In this document: positions 60,309 through 64,000 of the stretch, piece by piece
Position numbering within the stretch: the stretch's first letter is position 1
Layout of the letters: each line of letters begins with the position of its first letter
NCBI RefSeq assembly: GCF_032583975.1
Contig: NZ_JAWHTF010000006.1
Reading direction: 5' to 3' (one strand)
DNA: 64,000 nucleotides
DNA from: Gilvirhabdus luticola
Lineage (GTDB): Bacteria; Bacteroidota; Bacteroidia; Flavobacteriales; Flavobacteriaceae
The notes under the pieces: model-generated
Told to the model about the DNA's origin: nothing
What the model saw: the letters and a program-made list of their open reading frames with translations, nothing else
Database searches by the model: none
Program-made: the position numbers and the translations under genes

Positions 60309-61775
60309 ATGGGAAAGATAACAGGATTTTTGGAATATACTAGAGAGGTTGAAACTTATCAACCTGTTAAAAAAAGGGTGAAAAATTACAAGGAATTTAC
60401 GATTCCTATGGAAGAAAATGCTCTAAAAAATCAAGGCGCAAGATGTATGGATTGTGGTATTCCATTCTGCCATAGTGGTTGTCCTTTAGGGAATTTGATT
60501 CCAGATTTTAATGATATGGTATATAAAGGCAAATGGAAAGAAGCATCTCAAATTCTTCACTCTACAAACAATTTTCCCGAATTTACTGGAAGATTATGTC
60601 CAGCGCCTTGTGAAGAGGCCTGTGTGCTTGGTATTAATGAAGACCCTGTGAGTATAGAAAATATTGAAAAAAATATTGTTGAAACAGCCTTCAAGGAAGG
60701 TTGGATAACCGCTCAAAAACCAGAAAAAAGAACAGGAAAAAAGGTTGCCGTAATTGGTTCTGGTCCGTCAGGATTAGCAGCTGCCCAACAACTCAACAGG
60801 GCTGGACATCTCGTTAACGTTTTTGAACGTGATGCAAAAGCAGGTGGCCTTTTGCGTTATGGTATTCCAGATTTTAAGCTTGAAAAACATATTATCGATA
60901 GAAGATTAAAAGTTCTTGAAGAAGAAGGAATCGTATTTAAAACAAATGCCCACGTTGGTGAAAATGTAAGTGTAGAAACTTTAAAGAGTGATTTTGACGC
61001 CATTGTTCTTTGTGGTGGTGCTACTGTAAAGCGTTCGATTCCTATAAAAGGTGCTCATTTAAAAGGCGTATATCAAGCTATGGACTTTTTAAAACAAAAC
61101 AATCAACGTGTAGATGGATTATCCAAATTTGATGAAGTATTAACTGCAAAAGATAAAAACGTTATTGTTATTGGAGGTGGTGATACCGGATCAGATTGTA
61201 TAGGAACCTCTAACAGACATGGTGCAAAATCTGTTACAAATTTTGAAATATTGAGTAAACCAACAACTGGTAGACCAGCTGAACAGCCTTGGCCATATTG
61301 GCCTATGCGACTTCGTACCAGCTCATCACATAAAGAAGGTGTAGAACGTTTCTTTAGTATTTCTACAAAAGAATTTATAGGTGATAAAAATGGAAATTTA
61401 AAAGGTCTTACAACGGTTGAAGTTGAATGGATTTACAAAGAAGGTGAAAGGCCTCAATTAAAGGAATTGCCAAACACAGAAAAGAATTGGGATTGTGATT
61501 TGGCACTTTTAGCATTAGGATTTACTGGGCCAGAATCAACATTATCTGAACAACTTGGGTTAGAGACAGATTTTAGAACTAACATTAAGGCAACAACCAA
61601 TAGTTATATGACGAACGTTTCAGGTATTTTTACAGCAGGAGATATGCGAAGAGGACAATCACTTATAGTTTGGGCAATTTCAGAAGGAAGACAAGCAGCT
61701 CACTATGTTGATACTTATTTAATGGGGCATTCTAATCTTCCATTAAAAGATGATAACGATTTGCCTAGAGTTTAA
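60309..61775 (+). CDS. gltD: Glutamate synthase, small subunit
   Basis: The 488-residue subunit is read from the ATG at 60309 (a GTG at 60303 overlaps the gltB stop). The N-terminal adrenodoxin-type Fe-S region has CMDCGIPFCHSGCPLGN and CPAPCEEACVLG, the two four-cysteine groups. FAD binding is in VAVIGSGPSGLAAAQQL near 150 and NADPH binding in VIVIGGGDTGSDCIGT near 295, with the C-terminal GIFTAGDMRRGQSLIVWAI closing the FAD site. It passes electrons from NAD(P)H to GltB. Confidence 0.97.
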   Translation: MGKITGFLEYTREVETYQPVKKRVKNYKEFTIPMEENALKNQGARCMDCGIPFCHSGCPLGNLIPDFNDMVYKGKWKEASQILHSTNNFPEFTGRLCPAPCEEACVLGINEDPVSIENIEKNIVETAFKEGWITAQKPEKRTGKKVAVIGSGPSGLAAAQQLNRAGHLVNVFERDAKAGGLLRYGIPDFKLEKHIIDRRLKVLEEEGIVFKTNAHVGENVSVETLKSDFDAIVLCGGATVKRSIPIKGAHLKGVYQAMDFLKQNNQRVDGLSKFDEVLTAKDKNVIVIGGGDTGSDCIGTSNRHGAKSVTNFEILSKPTTGRPAEQPWPYWPMRLRTSSSHKEGVERFFSISTKEFIGDKNGNLKGLTTVEVEWIYKEGERPQLKELPNTEKNWDCDLALLALGFTGPESTLSEQLGLETDFRTNIKATTNSYMTNVSGIFTAGDMRRGQSLIVWAISEGRQAAHYVDTYLMGHSNLPLKDDNDLPRV

Positions 61776-61804
61776 TTTTAAATTTTTTTAACAAAACATT
61801 TAAT

Positions 61805-61823
61805 TGCAAATTATATATTTGCA
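61805..61823 (+). promoter_or_regulatory. 19-bp palindrome overlapping the -7 element of the small exported protein gene
   Basis: TGCAAATTATATATTTGCA (61805-61823) is an inverted repeat with 7-bp perfect arms and a 5-bp spacer. It contains a perfect -7 element, TATATTTG (61814-61821), 16 bases before the ATG at 61838. A repressor bound here would block the promoter directly. Confidence 0.55.
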
Positions 61824-61837
61824 TTTCATATTTTAAG

Positions 61838-62134
61838 ATGAAAAAAAGTAGAATTGCATTTTTCCTATCATTAATTTTTTTATCGCTAATAATAACTCCT
61901 GCGATATTATCTTCTTTACATGAAGATTTTAATTTTACTATGTCTTTTGATTTAAATGAAGAAGAGAATAAAGGAAATGAATTAAATAAACTCTTTGAAT
62001 TTGATGATTTTCAACCTCAAATTATTAGGCATAATTTCATTTTAAAAGAAAACAAAGCTAATTTCGTTTTTTATGCAATGGCTTATAATTCCTCTCATAT
62101 TATTTTACATTCTCCTCCTCCAGAATTATTATAA
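61838..62134 (+). CDS. Small exported or membrane-anchored protein
   Basis: This 98-residue protein has an N-terminal hydrophobic helix (IAFFLSLIFLSLIITPAIL) followed by an acidic segment (NEEENKGNELNKLFEFDD) and a C-terminus ending HSPPPELL. I do not recognise a domain. It lies after gltD with its own promoter and palindrome, and is followed by a weak terminator, so it is transcribed alone. The promoter palindrome suggests it is tightly controlled. Confidence 0.7.
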   Translation: MKKSRIAFFLSLIFLSLIITPAILSSLHEDFNFTMSFDLNEEENKGNELNKLFEFDDFQPQIIRHNFILKENKANFVFYAMAYNSSHIILHSPPPELL

Positions 62135-62139
62135 ATTAG

Positions 62140-62166
62140 AAAAAAAGTTTATGTAAAACTTTTTTT
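62140..62166 (+). terminator. AT-rich intrinsic terminator after the small exported protein gene
   Basis: AAAAAAAGTTT (62140-62150), a 5-nt loop and AAACTTTTTTT (62156-62166) form an 11-bp stem. The low GC content makes it a weak terminator. Confidence 0.5.
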
Positions 62167-62203
62167 AGAAATCAAAAAAACAAATACTGTCTTAAAAAGT
62201 TTC

Positions 62204-62245
62204 ATTTTAGCTAATATTTAGCTAAAATAAATATGGATAAATTTG
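62204..62245 (+). promoter_or_regulatory. Palindrome and -7 element upstream of carbonic anhydrase
   Basis: ATTTTAGCTAA (62204-62214) and TTAGCTAAAAT (62218-62228) form an 11-bp perfect inverted repeat around TAT. Ten bases later TAAATTTG (62238-62245) is an exact -7 element. The palindrome therefore covers the -33 region, a position suited to a regulator. The ATG is at 62300. Confidence 0.5.
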
Positions 62246-62299
62246 TATTTAACATAAAATAAACATAACATAACTGGTAATAAAAATTAAAAACATATT

Positions 62300-62929
62300 A
62301 TGAAAGCACATACTAGAGAGACTCAAGCAACAATGACTCCTCAAAAATCTTTACAATATTTAAAAGAAGGGAATATTAGATTTCAAAATAATTTAAAAGC
62401 AAATAGAAACCTATTAGAGCAAGTTAATGACACTAGTGAAGGACAATTTCCGTTTGCAACAATTTTAAGTTGTATAGACTCCAGAGTTTCAGCCGAACTT
62501 GTTTTTGACCAAGGTCTTGGCGATATTTTTAGCGTTCGTATTGCAGGTAATTTTGTAAATGAAGATATTTTAGGCAGTATGGAATTTGCTTGTAAGCTTG
62601 CTGGAACAAAACTCATAGTTGTTCTTGGTCATACAAGTTGCGGTGCAGTAAAGGGTGCGTGTGATGACGCAAAACTCGGGAATTTAACCAAACTTATTGA
62701 AAAAATAACTCCAGCAGTAAATGCTGTATCAGAACCTCAAGATGACAATTTAAGAAATTCAAAAAATATTGAATTTGTGGATTCAGTTTCAAAAAAGAAT
62801 GTAGAACTTACCATAGATAGAATTCATTCAGAAAGTCCTATTCTTTCAGAAATGGAAAAGAATGGTGAAATCATGATTATTGGTGCTATGTACGACATTA
62901 GCGATGGCTCTGTTACTTTTTATGAATAA
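62300..62929 (+). CDS. Beta-class carbonic anhydrase
   Basis: This 209-residue enzyme has zinc ligands Cys58, His111 and Cys114 with the Asp60-Arg62 dyad, in LSCIDSRVSAE and VVLGHTSCGAVKG. This is the beta-class active site, and no signal peptide is present, so it is cytoplasmic. It interconverts CO2 and bicarbonate. A DUF2490 gene and a SulP anion transporter gene follow closely on the same strand, which suggests a bicarbonate uptake or inorganic-carbon supply operon that could feed PEP carboxylase. Confidence 0.95.
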   Translation: MKAHTRETQATMTPQKSLQYLKEGNIRFQNNLKANRNLLEQVNDTSEGQFPFATILSCIDSRVSAELVFDQGLGDIFSVRIAGNFVNEDILGSMEFACKLAGTKLIVVLGHTSCGAVKGACDDAKLGNLTKLIEKITPAVNAVSEPQDDNLRNSKNIEFVDSVSKKNVELTIDRIHSESPILSEMEKNGEIMIIGAMYDISDGSVTFYE

Positions 62930-62956
62930 TTAATAATGAGGTTACAAAAATTAATT

Positions 62957-63619
62957 ATGAAAAAGAAATTAAGTTTGGTCGCACTAACTTTTTTATTAGT
63001 GCTTCCTAACTTAAATAATGCACAAGACAGTAATTTCGGAAACTGGCTAATTTATCTTGGTAATAAACAAATAGATACCAAATGGAATATCCATCATGAA
63101 GTTCAATATCGTAATTATAATATTATAGGTGATTTAGAGCAACTTCTTTTAAGAACTGGTTTAGGATATAGTTTCAATGAAAACAAGAGTAACGTTTTGT
63201 TGGGTTATGGATACATTCTGTCTGAAAACTACATCCCAAATTCTGATGATAAGTCATCTGTGAATGAGCATAGAATATTTCAGCAATTTATTTCAAAACA
63301 AAGCATTGGAAATGTAACACTAAACCACAGATACAGGTTTGAACAACGTTTTGTAGAGTCAGATTTTAAGCTGCGATTTAGATATTTTCTTGGATTGAAC
63401 GTTCCTTTTTCTAAATCAGAATCCAATAAATATTACTTTTCGGCATACAACGAAATATTTTTGAATAGTAAAAGCTCCATTTTTGACAGAAATAGATTAT
63501 ATGCGGGAATTGGATATAAAATCAATAATAATTTAAAACTCGAAGCTGGTTATATGAACCAGTTTTTTGAAACAACAAATAGAGATCAATTTAACATAAT
63601 AACATTCTTTACTTTTTAA
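62957..63619 (+). CDS. DUF2490-family exported protein, probable outer-membrane barrel
   Basis: Reading from the ATG at 62957 gives 220 residues with a signal peptide ending NLNNAQ; an ATG at 62936 would add seven residues. The mature chain alternates polar and aromatic residues (IHHEVQYRNYN, VNEHRIFQQFISKQ, FEQRFVESDFKLRFRY) and ends in ITFFTF, as in an outer-membrane beta-barrel. The overall pattern matches DUF2490. It lies between carbonic anhydrase and the SulP gene and may be an outer-membrane counterpart of that transport system, an inference from position. Confidence 0.85.
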   Translation: MKKKLSLVALTFLLVLPNLNNAQDSNFGNWLIYLGNKQIDTKWNIHHEVQYRNYNIIGDLEQLLLRTGLGYSFNENKSNVLLGYGYILSENYIPNSDDKSSVNEHRIFQQFISKQSIGNVTLNHRYRFEQRFVESDFKLRFRYFLGLNVPFSKSESNKYYFSAYNEIFLNSKSSIFDRNRLYAGIGYKINNNLKLEAGYMNQFFETTNRDQFNIITFFTF

Positions 63620-63648
63620 TAAGTTTAATCAAAAAAATCAATAGAAAT

Positions 63649-64000
63649 ATGAATAAATTATTTTCTAATATTAAAGGTGATGCTTTCGGTGGAATTACAG
63701 CTGGTATAGTTGCACTTCCTTTAGCACTTGCCTTTGGAGTGTCCAGTGGTTTAGGGCCAACTGCGGGATTGTATGGCGCAATCTTTATAAGCTTTTTTGC
63801 TTCTCTTTTCGGAGGCACAAACACTCAAATCTCTGGGCCTACAGCTCCAATGACTGCTGTAAGTATGGTCATCATTGCAGGAATAATTGCTGCAAATGAC
63901 GGTGATGTTAATAAAGCTCTTCCAATAATTTTAACTGTGTTCTTACTTGCCGGTTTGATGCAAATAGGTTTGGGAGCTTTAGGTTTGGGAAAATATATCA
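63649..64000 (+). CDS. SulP-family inorganic anion transporter, N-terminal part (cut by window edge)
   Basis: From the ATG at 63649 the frame is open to the window end, about 117 residues. It begins with a short polar stretch, then GGITAGIVALPLALAFGVSS, GLYGAIFISFFASLFGGTNT and the motif QISGPTAPMT, all hallmarks of the first SulP transmembrane helices. SulP proteins carry sulfate, bicarbonate or other anions with sodium or protons. Being 3' of carbonic anhydrase and DUF2490, a bicarbonate role is favoured but unproved. The rest of the protein, including any STAS or carbonic anhydrase fusion, is outside the window. Confidence 0.92.
   Translation, partial: MNKLFSNIKGDAFGGITAGIVALPLALAFGVSSGLGPTAGLYGAIFISFFASLFGGTNTQISGPTAPMTAVSMVIIAGIIAANDGDVNKALPIILTVFLLAGLMQIGLGALGLGKYI

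Noticed and set aside
1..64000. tRNA or rRNA genes, insertion sequences, CRISPR arrays, prophage or integrative elements
   Set aside because: No cloverleaf-type sequences, transposase or integrase frames, terminal inverted repeats or regularly spaced long repeats were seen; composition is uniform.

Overview
The window is a low-GC chromosomal segment from a member of the Bacteroidetes, most likely the family Flavobacteriaceae. The support is a type IX secretion C-terminal sorting domain, TonB-dependent receptors with carboxypeptidase-regulatory N-domains, many lipoproteins, family-typical genes (DUF3109, DUF2490, SDR-type threonine dehydrogenase, Bacteroidetes-type PEP carboxylase) and promoters with the Bacteroidetes -7 element TAnnTTTG. 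No tRNA, rRNA, insertion sequence, prophage or CRISPR array was seen. Gene density is high and the layout looks like core genome.

Layout. 1-3.0 kb: end-cut sucA, a small outer-membrane-like protein and a prenyl-diphosphate synthase. 3.0-9.7 kb: a TetR regulator with a TolC / adaptor / RND efflux operon. 9.8-20.3 kb: a TonB receptor, aspS, a ClC-family protein without the usual gating glutamate, tadA, dxs and dgt. 20.3-31.3 kb: a phosphate-uptake island made of two secreted or receptor proteins sharing a domain, a beta-helix lipoprotein, a phosphate-selective-type porin, a PiT transporter and a Na/Pi cotransporter. 31.4-35.4 kb: class Ia ribonucleotide reductase (nrdA, nrdB). 35.4-41.3 kb: DUF3109, a MarC operon, C-terminal processing protease, dCMP deaminase, HupE/UreJ and threonine dehydrogenase-like genes. 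41.3-52.7 kb: a large T9SS beta-propeller protein, an M13 peptidase, TPR, CBS, zinc-ribbon and short SSB proteins, and PEP carboxylase. 52.7-61.8 kb: a nitrogen-assimilation block, with ammonium transporter / PII / porin divergent from glutamate synthase gltBD. 61.8-64 kb: a small exported protein, beta-carbonic anhydrase, DUF2490 and the start of a SulP anion transporter.

The most notable signal is regulatory. In the phosphate island, four gene starts are preceded by 7-bp TAACATT-like direct repeats at an 11-bp period (the geometry of a PhoB box), with the proximal pair starting exactly 25 bp upstream of a degenerate -7 element. A fifth copy of this architecture (25670-25702) precedes no gene. 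It is followed by a palindrome and, about 100 nt later, by a strong orphan intrinsic terminator (25781-25807), which predicts an unannotated phosphate-responsive small RNA just upstream of the porin gene. A further box array lies in reverse orientation upstream of a small exported protein. Other second-look items are near-leaderless starts (dxs, tadA, DUF3109, tetR), paired operator-like repeats and a 5' hairpin upstream of nrdB, and palindromes overlapping the promoters of the 61.8 kb small gene and of carbonic anhydrase.
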